A DNA stretch of 64,000 nucleotides from Dacryopinax spathularia (lineage: Eukaryota; Basidiomycota; Dacrymycetes; Dacrymycetales; Dacrymycetaceae): NCBI GenBank assembly GCA_037974965.1, contig JBBPFI010000001.1, positions 1,302,001 to 1,366,000 on the forward strand. The letters run 5' to 3'. Position 1 is the first letter of the stretch, and every line of letters begins with the position of its first letter. Position numbers and translations under genes: made by a program. Below are positions 30,359 to 42,542 of this stretch, in pieces. The notes beneath the pieces are model-generated. The model made no database searches. It was not told where the DNA came from and was given only the letters and a program-made list of their open reading frames with translations.

Positions 30359-31834
30359 CACATCGCGAAGGTTCGTTTTCCCAGAGCCTCGTTCTAGGGG
30401 TTTTGGTTGTGTGGGAGACGGTTTCCACCCGATCTACTATGAATCAGATGAGTCGATGGACAATGGCTACATACTCACCACGTAAATGACCTGGAATGTC
30501 GCTGGGACAGTGCCATCTTCTGCTCCATGCAATGCTATTGCGGATGAGTCATTGTCAACAGTGCAATTCTGTCACGTACCCTCATATATTGCCGATGCGG
30601 CGATCAATGTGTCTCGAGGAATGTAATGTCGCCTGTACCTGGATCAGCTGAAGAACGGGCGCCTAACGAAAAGAATACAAACCGTCCGATGACCGCATTG
30701 CTCTCTCCCATGGCTTTCAGGTCCTCCAACAGTTCCCACATGCTGGGATAGGATATCTTCACTTCGTCGATATCAACGGTTAGGAGAGAGAACCCAGCTC
30801 GACCCATAAGATTCGACATATCCTGTGTTTCTAGAGAAACGGTAAGATCCCAGAGATTCCAGGCAAGTCTCGCAAGACGACTAACGGGTCATTGGAGAGA
30901 CTCTCGGAGAGATTCCTCCCTCTCTTTCCACTTCTGCTACTTGAAGGGAAGACCTGAGGTGATCATGAGCACGACCGAACATCGCACGAAATCGAGCATA
31001 CCGAAGCTCGAAGAGTGTCTCTCCGCCAAACAATGCTCCTAGGAATACGCCATCTGGCTTCAGTACTTCCTTGACCTGTATAAGCATTCCTATCGAGGTT
31101 GAGCCACCGACGTTCGACGAATAACAGTGATTCTGTACCAGGAAGGTCGTTGATCCAATGTAAACTCAGGCAGGAAATCACCGCATCCTGTGAGTTCCGT
31201 GGGATGGACTTCAGAAGGTCTTCCTCATCCATTTGTTTTCTATCGATCTTCACTGCTATATGGTCAGAACATGAGCCGGCACAGACCATGAAGGCATCCT
31301 ACCTTCAAATTCTTCGTCAGAGTCTCGATGTAGCGTATGGTCTTGCAAACAAAGATTCAGGAGTGGTCAAATGCGCGCGGGATGCCAGACCTACGGCTCA
31401 AATCAACCATAGTGACTTTGGCCGCCATTTCTGGATCAATCAGTCTTGTGAGATGTCCTGGCCCAGACCCAAGGTCAAGGACATTATCAAACCGCCGTTT
31501 GATATCCTTCAAAAGGGTTAGAACAGCGATGTCATCCAACTGAGAAGAAGTGTGCTACCTGTAGTCGCTCTGTCATCACATCGGCGACCTCATTTCGGAC
31601 ATAGTCCACTATTCGACTCTGGTCACCATTCTCCGCTATGGCTGCTCGGTCTTTCTGAAGACGTTTTGCGCGACGATCAAAGACTTGGAAGGGCCCAACA
31701 GAACCAGGGTTGATGGAACCAGAAGGCGTCGCCAGACATCTGGCAAGGCGAGCGGTGCAGATGTCTCTAGATGCTGACGAGGAGGCCAAAAGATGTCTGC
31801 GGGCAATGCGTGCGGCATGCGCAACTCCGGTCAT
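30350..31834 (-). CDS. NDUFAF5: NDUFAF5-like mitochondrial complex I assembly methyltransferase-fold protein
   Basis: NDUFAF5 is a mitochondrial SAM-dependent protein that hydroxylates an arginine of NDUFS7 during early complex I assembly. ATG 31834 opens an Arg/Ala/Ser-rich presequence ([20 protein letters not shown]). Family motifs follow: [31 protein letters not shown] (SAM-binding motif I), [62 protein letters not shown] and [10 protein letters not shown]. The last exons ([48 protein letters not shown]) need three short introns and end at TGA 30350-30352, inside the 3' end of TRM10. It shares a 226-bp divergent promoter with the C2H2 gene. Confidence 0.9.
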
Positions 31835-32060
31835 GGTATAAATGCGTTTAGACGTTCGCTGCCAAGTTTCGGAAAGAGCCAATAATAAAGACCAGGTTTA
31901 TGACGCGTCAATGTGTTGTCGAGGAAGAAGACGCGGGAACAATTGGGTGAGGCCCCTTTAACTGAACGCGTCGTACAATTGGAGGGCTCTAGTAAGCCGT
32001 TCATCGGCGACACTACTCATTCCCCTCTTGCATACTCATCGTCTAGGGGCGACAGAATCT

Positions 32061-35000
32061 ATGTCTGGCCCTAAAAAAGTCTTTCCCAGCGGGAGTAATG
32101 CTGGACCTTCCTCGGGATCGTCTTCAAGACTGAATCAGCCCGTGGTTGATGAGGAGGTTCAGAAGTTATGGCGAGAGATGCAGGAGCTTCAACAGAAGGA
32201 GGTTGATATATTATTGGCAAAGCAGAGAGAGCAGCGAAAAGAGTTCGAGCGGTAAGCTGACATCGACAGCCCCTGCATTGTTACGGTGCTAATATGAATG
32301 TAGACGGCTAAAGGAGCGACAAGCAAGCGCGACGCAACAGGCAGGCCAGTCGCTTCCTCCGCAAGTGGTTCAGCTGCAACAACAGTTCCGCCCCCAAACA
32401 GTACCGTCTCAGCCGGGCCAGCTCACTACTGAACAAGTCAAGGCTATCGAGCATGAACAATGGATCAATCAGCAGGTCCTCGCAGCATACGATGCGTCAA
32501 ACTCCTGGCCGAATACGAACCAAGCATTACAAGCTTCACAAAGCCGGGAAACGTTGGCGCCCCATATGCCCGTCTCAGGACCATCAGTGGGCAATGCTGT
32601 ATCCGTTCTAGGGAATGTTCCAGCCCAGAATGCGCCGCAACCAGTGCTCCCACAGCAGCCCATGTCAAGTGCTCCGGTTGCCGGTTACTGGAGCCAGCCT
32701 GATGGGTTCAACTATGCTGCTTGGGCTGCTGCAGCCCCGTCAACCGCCCCTATGAATGCTGCTCCGATATATGCGCAAGGTTACTGGTATTATCCGACTG
32801 TCGCTTTACCCCAAGCGACTCCGCTGCCAATCCCGGTCTCTCAAACCATGTCCGCACCTGCTATGCATGTCCAGCTTCCCTCTGCATCTCAGCACGCTGT
32901 GCAAACGATCAATCAGCGTGCCGACAACGGGCATCCCAACTCCAGACCACATTCTGTGGCGCAACCTGCTCCGCCCTCCCACGCTACGTCGATCGCTCCA
33001 ACCAACCTAGCCAATGTGTCTGGCTCAAGGGCAACTCGCTCCACTGTTGCCCAATCTGTACCGGTTCCGCAGCGGACCACATATACACCAACAATTGACA
33101 GGCTGGTCAATGCATCTGGCTCCAAGTCGACTCGTCCCACCTTGAATCAAATCGCATCTGCAACCCAGCGGTCTACCAAAATCCGCATGATCGACAGTTT
33201 GCTCGGCAGACAGCCTGTAAACGCATCCACTTCCCAAGTTTTCGCACACCCGAATGCTTCCTCAAGCTCTGGAGCACTCTCAACATTGCCACCCTCAACT
33301 GCCTCAGGAACCGCGGTGATTGCCAGCAACGAGAGTGACCCTCCTGGAGGTGCTGTAGGTGTTGCCACCCGTACAACACCCTCTGCGTCTGTGCCAGGTG
33401 GCCAGCCTGCAGGCATCTCTGCGATTACGCCTACGTCCAACTGGTCCCAGTTGACACCGGAGGCCCAACAGTTCCTGAAAGAGCAGGGAATCATCATTCG
33501 CAACTTTGACGAGATGCTATCGAGGACGAATGCAGATCTCTACCGGTACATCATTACAGATCCAGAACTCAAAGCCGAGTACGAGAACTACAAGACCCGT
33601 CCGGCGCGGGGGCTGGTGTTCGATCCCAAGGATCTTTACAAGAACCGGCTGATGCCCATCATCGACAGAAAGAGAAAGGAGTACAATTCAAAACGAATGG
33701 CCCGGCAAGCTTCAGGCGGTACCGCTCATCCATCCACGTCCTCAAATCCTCAGTCAGACGGAACGCAGCAACCGCAAGGTTCTGCACTGGCGAGAGCCTT
33801 ACCACCTGGCCCATCCAGGGGTAGCGCTCCACCAGCCACTCGCCCCAGCGCGCCACTGGTGTCGACATCTGCCCCATTCGGCGCTGATTCAACCTTGCCC
33901 AACGACGCCACGGCAATGGATAATAAGACCAACCAAACGGCGCCAAAGGACACTATAGCTCACGATGTCCTCAGAAACCTGGGACTTCTGGGTGTCATCA
34001 AGAAGAGGAAACATGAGGAACTGTTGGCAGGGAGCCAGAAGCCTTCTGCTGAGCAGGTGGCCACAGTGTCCTCAAACGGACCTCCAGCGATAACTGAACA
34101 GTCAAATGTTCTGTCGGCCGCCGGCACCGACATTCCGGACCCGGCTAGTCCAGTATCATCTCACGTTTCTGACAGGAATGGGGATAGGGCTCCACCGGAG
34201 GAAGAGGAGGATGCTCCACGACCGCGTAAACAACGGCGCCTACTGCCTGAATACCGTCCACCCCCTGGTAGCCTGGCAGCCAAACTCTTTGAAATGCCTA
34301 ATGTTCCGGTCCTGCGCGTTGGAAATGGCCTTGTCCGACGCGCCCGATCCGCTGTCCCGCACGTTCGAGCAGAGGAGCCAGCCATTGTTGCAGGCCATGA
34401 AGAACTGAATGAGCCACCCTTGGCACCTCCTTCATCTGACCTTTTCCAAGATGGAGCAGGCTCGTCAACCGCTTTGGGATCGGTAGGACTGCCTTCGAGG
34501 AACTCAGCAGAACCGGTCCCTGGTCGCGCCGAACCGCCACATTTTCCGAACGGACTTATGGCTGTGCCAACAGTGCCTACTGCTTCCGCGGATACCCCCA
34601 TTGCCTTGGCACCCTTTCCACCAGTATCATCTGTGGCAATGGTGTCCACTAGCCAAGATGCAGACTTCTCTCAAACAGGTGAGTGGTTATCGTGCATCTT
34701 TCTACCCGTCTGAGCCTGATATATAGCAGCTCTGCCAGCGACGGGCGCGATGTCCCCTGGGGAGGCCGACGAGCACGGTCTGGCGAGAGCCATCGTCTTT
34801 GACTCATCTGGTTCGAAAGTTGCACCTCGAACGATGGCTCCGGCTCCGGCTGCCAACCAGAGTGAACGGGTGCCGCTCGCTGATAGTTGGCGCGATCCTA
34901 ATGCGGTCGTCACGTATCATCCCGCTCCGAAAGGTCTGGTGGTGGAAGTTGAGATTCCTGTCTCAAGGGCTCGAGCCTCCTTGAAGTCATCGGATGCCAG

Positions 35001-36249
35001 GAGGAAAGACAGAGGTGCGCGTACAGTGATGAAGCTAATGTTGCATCGATCTCACGACGCATCTCTAGCCAATGCGGATCCTTGGCCTCATCCGCAAAGC
35101 CGCCTGCACAGGTTCGAGTGCAAGTGGGGCGACTGTACCGCCATCCTGGATTGCTCGAAGCGGCTAAAGTCGCATGTTATGAAGCGCCATGTTGAGCCGT
35201 CGACGGACAAGGTGAGATGATCCAGCTTCAATATCCGTATGCTCACCCATGATAAGATCTGCTGGTGGGATGAATGTGGCATCAATTGTTTCAATCACCG
35301 CAAAATGGAGAAGCACGTTCATAGGGAGCACCTTAGGGTGTATACTTATATCTGCCCATACGAAGGTATGCTTTACGAACCTGCAAAGGTCACTTCTGAA
35401 CTGTTCCTTCCAGACTGCAGCAAGTCCTACAAGACGGAAACTGCTTGGAGTGATCACATGGCCGACCACCCGGGGAAAGAGAGAGTTTTGCGGCCTCTCG
35501 CTATGCCGCTCCCACCGCAGCTCCCAGAACACGTCCCGCCAATGCCTGAAACGCCGGTAATGCCAGCAGAAGTGCTCTTTCTGCCCGTCCACCAAGCACC
35601 GATTCCATCCGACTATCATGAAGAGCTTGGCCCGTGGGTGCTTCGCCGCATATTGGGCGAGGTAGTGCGCGACCAACCCCGTCCGTCAACCGCTGTCTCG
35701 TTGTCCCCTGCAAAAGGCCAAAGGGATTCTGAGGTATCGATAGAACGACATGACAGCCCAGACTCGATAGTGCATTCCGACGATGCTGGGAGTATACCGC
35801 CTGCGAGGCACCGTTATGCCTTCCTGGACGGGGCGACGCATCAAATTGTGAACAGATTGCCTCCCGTAGTCTTGGACGACATCGTTCGCGAACCGGCGAC
35901 GGAACGAATGACGGTCCTTCCCCTCCCAGCACCGCCCGCCGTGGAGCAAGCAGGTCTGGCGATACCCGAGCTTGACGTTGAGAACCAATCACAAATTCAG
36001 CTTCCGCCCGAGGACAACATGGAGCACGAGGGGGACGAACCCCTCTTCTTACCGGATTCACCGTCGCCGTCTCCACCAAGACCCGGTTCATCTGCGAAGA
36101 CGCCGTTGTTCTTAGATGACGACGATGACGACGAGCTGCTCATGAGACCAGGACCGTCTGCCCATAACACGACTGGCCGACTCTTCAAAAAGTCGCCAGC
36201 CGTGATCGAAGTGACTTCCGATTCCGAAGAGGTGGAAGCCCACCTCTGA
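32061..36249 (+). CDS. Large C2H2 zinc-finger protein
   Basis: ATG 32061 (MSGPKKVFPSGSN) is followed by a helical stretch (VQKLWREMQELQQKEVDILL) and, after one intron, about 700 mostly disordered residues rich in Ser, Pro, Ala and Gln. A compact region near 33430-33700 (LTPEAQQFLKEQGIIIRNFD, then FDPKDLYKNRLMPIIDRKRK) is conserved-looking but unassigned. After introns near 34679, 35212 and 35365, three C2H2 units follow in tandem: FECKWGDCTAILDCSKRLKSH, CWWDECGINCFNHRKMEKHV, and YICPYE joined to DCSKSYKTETAWSDHM. This spacing resembles the fingers of chromatin-associated C2H2 proteins, so DNA or chromatin binding is likely. The C-terminus is acidic (DDDDDDELL) with a SUMO-interaction-like VIEVTSD. 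The stop is at 36249. Confidence 0.75.
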
Positions 36250-36409
36250 AGGTAGTCATTTGTTACCCTTTGCATCCAATACCCTAATCTTGAGCAACGG
36301 GACATGAAAATTCGGAATTGTCTCAATAATACAACATTTGTAATGATAGTCACTCAGTGTCAGACGGATACCGATGGGGTATCAATGCTACACATCGGAT
36401 AGAAGGGTA

Positions 36410-39400
36410 TCATTCGGGTGCGGGACCTTCAGCCCGCGTAATTCGTATTGTGGCCACAGATGGTATACGAAGATTTCCGGGGCGCTCAAACGCCTATGCA
36501 GATGTGAGCAATCATGCGCAGCTCTAAATGGCCAGAACCTACGGGGGGTGTCTTGTGGAACACCAGCAACACATCCTCGTGAGCCATAGGATAGAACGTT
36601 TTGACCCGGCCAAAAGTCTGAGACCGCGTCAACACACCGTGCTACTTGCTACAAGGCCATGGGCTGACGTACCTCAACGAACTCTCGAACTATCTCCAGA
36701 GATTGATGGGGAACACCATGCAGGAAAAATGTGCCCTTGAGCGGAGGCATCGTTGTCTTCCCGGACGACAGCAACATCTCGGACAACTCCTTCGGCATGA
36801 GCTTATCGCTGAAAGGTCTATCCTCGTCAAAATCCACTTCGCGAGGATCGGCTGGCGGCGTCCACTTGGCCGGTCCGGTGGAAGAGTCGCGGACTTCAAC
36901 AGACGGGGATGATGGCAGCGTGATGCCGATGATAGGATCGTGCCATGTTTTTGGACGCCAGGCCACTGCGTCTCCTACCTCGGGTATCAGATCTTCAATC
37001 ATTTGTAATTCCTGAAGCTTCATTTCGAAGGGACGCCGCTCATCTGGATCGGTGAGGGACGCGAGCCGTGCTATGAGATCTTCCTTCTGCTTTTTTCGGG
37101 AGCGGACGAAGTTGACATAGTCCTGCAGACGGTGCGAGGGCGCAGAGTCGGCCGACGGCGAAGGTGAAATAGAAGGTGGCTCAGTAAGGGAAGAACCCGA
37201 GCTGTCTTCATCTTCTAGAGCGGGAGTTGTTTCGCCATCTGCAAAAGGCCATGCGGGCGCAGAATCGCCAGTAGTGTCTGGCAGATTGGCCCCTGAGAGA
37301 GAGATGGAAGGATGACGGCTGACAGCAATGTCTTCTCCCGCAAGGGGAGGCCGAGTAGAAGGTCCTTCCTGAGTCGCATACGCGGTAGACGCCGCCCAAG
37401 GATCCACAAGGGAAGGCTGAACGGAATATGCATCCGGCAGCAACGGAGGGCTGAGGGTAACAGGAGGCCCACAGTCATCCTGTATGTCAACCATGTCGGG
37501 TTCTTCAGACGCGAGCCGTCTCAAAGGAACATTCGGCAGAGGTGTGTCAACCAACGCATGGAACCATGCCAAGGGATCAGGCAAAGGTGAAGCAGCAGCC
37601 GGGGTGTTGTCAGCCGGGAAGATGAGATGCCCGTCTCCTGCCGACAACGGCGCATCTTCCAAGGTGGCAGCATTCTCCTGTTTTGCTGGGAAAGAAAGTA
37701 CACCATTTTCTCCAGAAACACTCCTGTCATCATCCAGCGGCGGCGACAGTGCTGAGACTGCAGCCTCTGCGATGTCCAATGTTGGCTCTGCAGGATCCGC
37801 CTTTTCAGCGGGGATCGATGCCGCTGTGTCAGGCACGAGAGGCGGGCTTGAAGTAGATGGTACTGGTAAGGAGCTGGAAACTGGAACCGGTTCCGGTTGC
37901 GTTCCTTGTCCTTTCTCAGCCTTCTGTTCGGGAGTGTTTTCATGCAGCTGCTCAACAATAGGCATAAGAGGCGGCAAGAACCCCAATCCGGGCGGAAGCG
38001 GGGCAAAGAAGGACGTGTCGTCTTCTGCCGGCGCCTCAGTTGCGGGGTCCAACACGTTGTCCGCAGCTGCCGTTTCCTGCTGAGTGAACCCATCTGGTAG
38101 AGGCGGAGAGATGGGGTAGAGGGAGTCGCTCAGCGGTGGAGAGGCGAGTTCCGCAATATTCGCGTTGGTTGGGGGCGTCGTTGACGCGGCAGTGGTGGAT
38201 ACGGGTTGCTGGGGTTCGAGCTTGACTATGGGAATGGTTTCCTGGTTTGGTACACCTCCTTGGTATAAGGATGGGCTGAATGAGGTTGATCCCAGCTCAG
38301 GCGAGACAGCGCTCGATCTCGTAGCTGCCGGTGCAGCGAGACTCGATAGACCAGGGATTGCCTCCCCCGCCATGCTATTCACCGCGCTGGCAGCAGCCTC
38401 CTGAGAGCTTACCCTCGCATCAGCAACAGATGTACCACGGACCGGTGCTTGCGCTGTTGTTTTCCCGGAAGGAGGCGGCGGACTCCTAGACATTTCCTGT
38501 ACGAGCGCCATAATGAACGGACTCGGTGCGCGTGCCGCGATTTCTCCTTCCGGGAACGGGGAAGGCGCGAATGCGCTCAGAGCCGTACGCAGGGACTCGG
38601 CGACAGCCGATAGAGAAAGGGGAGGTAGTGTAGGGTCGGGAGGGGCAGCTGAGGGTACGGTTGTCGCACGAGGCACGGCAGGGGCGGGCGCTGCAGCAGA
38701 AACAGACGAGGCGGGCTGGTCACCTTGGTTTGCCATCGCTGTAGAAGGTGCGGCGCTGATTTGGGGTGAGAGACTGCGATTTGTGGGTTGGACGCTGTCG
38801 GCCCGCAAGAACTGCTGATGTGCTTGGTCTTCGATGAGGGTCGACTCGGATTTGGGCCTCTCGCTGGTTGCTATCTTGGTCGGCGAGGAAAGTGGAGTCG
38901 ACCTAGTCCTGGCAGGAGGGATGGCCGAAGCAGCTGGGGAAGGCGGAGGTAGCTGACCCAGGCCGGGTATGTCAGAAACCATCGAAGGGCTGGCTGAAGG
39001 CAGTCCACCACCATCAGCACTCGCGCTCGGTCCTGGCTGCGGAGAGCTCCTCCTGGCAGGCAACGCATCCCGCTCCACACCACGTCCCCTCCTCCCCGCC
39101 CACCCTCTATCCCTCCCCCTCCCGCTCCTACTCCTCCCCCTATCAGCACTCCCGCCCCTCTCATCAAGCTCCCTCTCCCTCTCTCTTTCCCTCATCTCCC
39201 GCTCTTTCCTGTCCGTTTCCCTCGCAGCCTGCGCGACCTCAGCAGCTCTATACTCCTCCGCTCGGGTCCGTTTGTTCGGTATGAACTCGCGCGAGTAGTC
39301 GGCTTCCGTCTTTCCTTCTCCTCTGGAGGATCTTCTGGAAGGGGCGGAGGTGCTGGGTCCAGCAGCAGGTGCGGAGGGGAAGGCAGCGGGGAGAGGAGTG

Positions 39401-41168
39401 CTGCTGGGTGCTTCGCGTGAGCTGCGAGAGCCGTGGGACTCACGTGAGCCGTGCGAGGAGTTGGAAGGAGTAGTGACGCTCGTTATACTCGTCACGATCG
39501 TACTCGTTACGCTCGAAGAGCGGGACGGCACCTGCGGACCAGCGGCATTCGACAGTGTTCGGGCCCTCCCGACGCCAACCGAGGGCATACGTGCGGCCGT
39601 GAAGTGAAGAGCATAGAGGGCGTTGGAGCTTTCAGGAGTTGGGCGAGTGGGAGAAGATGATGAGCTAGGATGGGCGGATGAGCGCGTTGGTGATACATGC
39701 TGGTTAGGCGGAACAGGAGTGGAGTATGTTGCCCGAGCTGCGGGGGAGGACTGAGGACCCAAGGCAGACCACGATTGGCCGAGACTCGGTCTGCGCTCGC
39801 GCTCACGCTCCTTCTCCTTCTCCTTCTCCTTCTCCTCGCTCGCACGTCGTTCCCTTTCCAACTCAGCTTTCTGCCTCTCCAGCTCGCGTTGCAAGCGCTC
39901 GATCTCCCGCTCACGATCGCGCTGTTTTTCCTGTTTTAGGCGTTCCTCCCGCTCCCGGTCTTCCTCTTGCCTTCTGCGAAGGTCGTCCCTACCCAGCGGG
40001 TGGATAGGCGCCCCTGCCCTTCCCCTCCCAAGCAAATCAGAAGCAGGAGGATCCCGGGTCAAGCGTGCTCTTTCGAGCCGCTCGACCCTTAGTCGCTCAG
40101 CCCGATCTTCCATCTCCCTTTCCCTTTCGCGCTCGAGCCGGAGACGGTCGAGCCGTTCTCGCTCAAGCTTTTCTCGAGCTTCAGCTCTTTCTCTTTCTCG
40201 CTCGACGCGTTCTCGTTCAGCTCGCTCACGCTCCAACCTCTCTCGTTGCACGCGCTCGCGCTCAATCCGTTCGAGACGTTCCCGCTCCACACGTTCCCGT
40301 TGTAGTCGTTCTCGTTCCAGTCGCTCGCGTTCTAGCCGTTCTCGCTCAGCGCGTTCCAACCTCTCTCGCTCAACCCGCTCCCGCTCGACCCGCTCAACCT
40401 CCGCCCACAGCCTATCGGCCCTCTCCCGCTCTCTGCGCTCCAGCTCGACGCTTCCTCGTTGCTGTGACAGTGCTTGCACTGCTTCCCTATTAGTCTTCTC
40501 GGTCTTTTCCCTATCGAGCCTTTCTCGCTCTAGGCGTTCGCGTTCTGACCTTTCGCGCCGCTGGCGGTCTTCCGTCCTCTCGCGTTCGGCGCGCTCGCGG
40601 TCTCGGTCTCGTTCTTCTCGTTCGCGTTCTTCCCGTTCTCGATCAACACGCTCTCGTTCAACTCGTTCGCGTTCTAGCCTCTCAGCCCGAGGCATAGTAG
40701 GCGTCGCATGCCTCACCCCCACCCCCACCGGCCGGGCAGGAAAGGGAATCGGCGCAGCATCATAATCATATCCAGACCCAAACCCAAATCCATACTCCCT
40801 CCTCCCCAGCTCTGGCCCGCGAGGTCTAGGTCCAAAAAAATCAGGCGAATAAGATGGGCGCGCCAACACCCTAGTAGCGACAGGGGAAAGGGAGGGAGAG
40901 CGTCGGCGCGGACGAGTCCTTACAGGTCCGGGCGCGGGCGGGGGCGAGGGCGACCAGCTTTTACAGCTTGCACGGTCGGGCGAGGGCGAGCGTCTGTTGT
41001 AGTTCGAGTGGGTTGGATCCGTACGCGTGCGCGAGGGTCCGGCGTAGTGCCGGTCATCGGTTTGCGGCTGCGGCGGAGGGCGAGGAGGGAGCGTAGGCTG
41101 GGAGAATGAGGGAAGGGCGCGTCGTCGTTTGGAGTCCCAGCCGTTATCTGCTGCAGTTCAGCCTGCAT
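36410..41168 (-). CDS. Giant Arg/Glu-rich protein with a C-terminal RRM-like domain
   Basis: The start is ATG 41168 (MQAELQQITAGTPNDD). Exon 1 joins the 1400-codon main exon over an intron with donor GTAAGG and acceptor CTACTAG near 40877. About residues 150-420 are an almost pure run of RERLERERVERER-type repeats, predicted as a long single alpha helix or coil. A Ser/Pro-rich middle follows, then a conserved-looking helical unit (DYVNFVRSRKKQKEDLIARL). The C-terminus reads GTFFLHGVP, then EIVREFVE. An intron with donor GTACGT near 36670 leads to TFGRVKTFYPMAHEDVLLVF, and a 50-nt intron to AFERPGNLRIPS, ending at 36410. The pattern beta-alpha-beta with FFLHGVP and DVLLVFH suggests an RRM. RNA binding is inferred; no named homolog is recognised. 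Confidence 0.65.
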
Positions 41169-42542
41169 CCCCAAGAAACCAGAAAGGGCGGGGCGAACGT
41201 ACCGGAGTTAACTGGGAGGGGACGTTTCCTCTCTCGGGAGTCATACCCATAGGGACGGGCATCATACTCCATCCTTTCTCCCCTCTCTCTTCCAGCCTAA
41301 CTGTGTTCGATGACCGGAGAAGGTGCAGCGACGCCTCAACCCGACTTTCAGTTCCAGAAAGGGCAACACTTCCCCCCTCCTGTTCCCAACTTCCCGCAGA
41401 TCTTAGTCCTCCTCAAGAGGGATGGTTTCGCCTAGCCCGCTCACAACCCAGAGGTGTCAGATGGCCGCGTAGTCGGTCGTCGGTCGTCAACGCCTGCAAC
41501 CAAGTAAGACCGCGTGTGCCTGATCTTAGAGAGGTATGAATCGCCAGGACCGCCCGCCCGCCCGGCCGTCGAAAGAGGAAGAGTAAGACGATCGGAGCCG
41601 CAACCACAATTAATCTCACTCGCGTAACCAACGCAAGACGAGGATGTCTCGCTCAGAGCGTGTCGCAGTCCTCGAGCCAGGCCAGATCGGCACTCGTATC
41701 GCGTTCTGGCGGGTATGTGGCATCGAGTGGCGATGCAGAACCACCCTTCAGATTGCACCCGCTCTACGGAGACAAACTGAGATTCGGTGGGGGGAGGGGC
41801 GCCCGATCTCCGTTCCTTGGTGCGTCGCGTGCCTTCCCTCAGCCCGTTTTTTTAGGACGGTGTGGGCGCTGTGTATGCAGAGTGGAAAAGGAGCCGAATG
41901 CGGGGCCCGGAATGAGGATTTGCGAGTCAGTAACGAAATACCCTGAGTGACGTCCATTCCGCCCTTTGAGGTCGAGCAGCAAATTGTAAAAGCCCAAAGC
42001 GTAAAGCCGGCGGTTGCGAGCTCCGCATATCGCGCTTCCTTTTTGTGGTTCGCTCTTTCACGGGCGGAGCGGACGTATGTATGTAACGTCCTAACGTGCT
42101 CAGAGGACGTCGTGGCGCTCCTCTCCTCCTCCTCCTCCTCCCTGCTCTTTACCCCACCCCAGCAAACACCATTACACACGATATCCACTCTTTCGTTCCC
42201 CTCTTCTTCTCGGCATCCCCCGACGCAGGAGGTAATAGGAAAGCGCCTATTCGTCCCCGCTCTACATAGGCACATATCTGGACAACGGCTTGATCCGCCG
42301 GCGGCCTTCTTTTACCCCTTGCCAGCACACACCACACACAAAGATACCGGCGGTACGGCACGGCACGCCCCGCTCCACACCACCGCAAACTAAAAGACCG
42401 CGTAGCATAATATCACATAACATAACATAAAGGACCGCCTAGACTTGGCGTGTGATATCGGTACAGTCCTGTACGGTACCCCTCGCCCTCTGTCTCTTTC
42501 GTTCGCTTACCGTTGTTTGAAGAATTCGTGTTGGTGCGGTAG
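41169..42542. other. Long divergent promoter region
   Basis: About 1.4 kb separates two outward-facing genes. It holds pyrimidine-rich tracts (CTCCTCCTCCTCC near 42120) and a short CATAA/ACATAACATAA repeat near 42410-42430. No open frame is supported. Confidence 0.5.

Noticed and set aside
37484-38083. 199-codon plus-strand frame opposite the Arg/Glu-rich gene
   Set aside because: Ser/Gly-rich antisense reading of low-complexity Pro/Ser codons.
40065-40493. Plus-strand frame opposite the RER repeat
   Set aside because: Repetitive Ala/Arg/Pro text caused by the repeated codons on the other strand.
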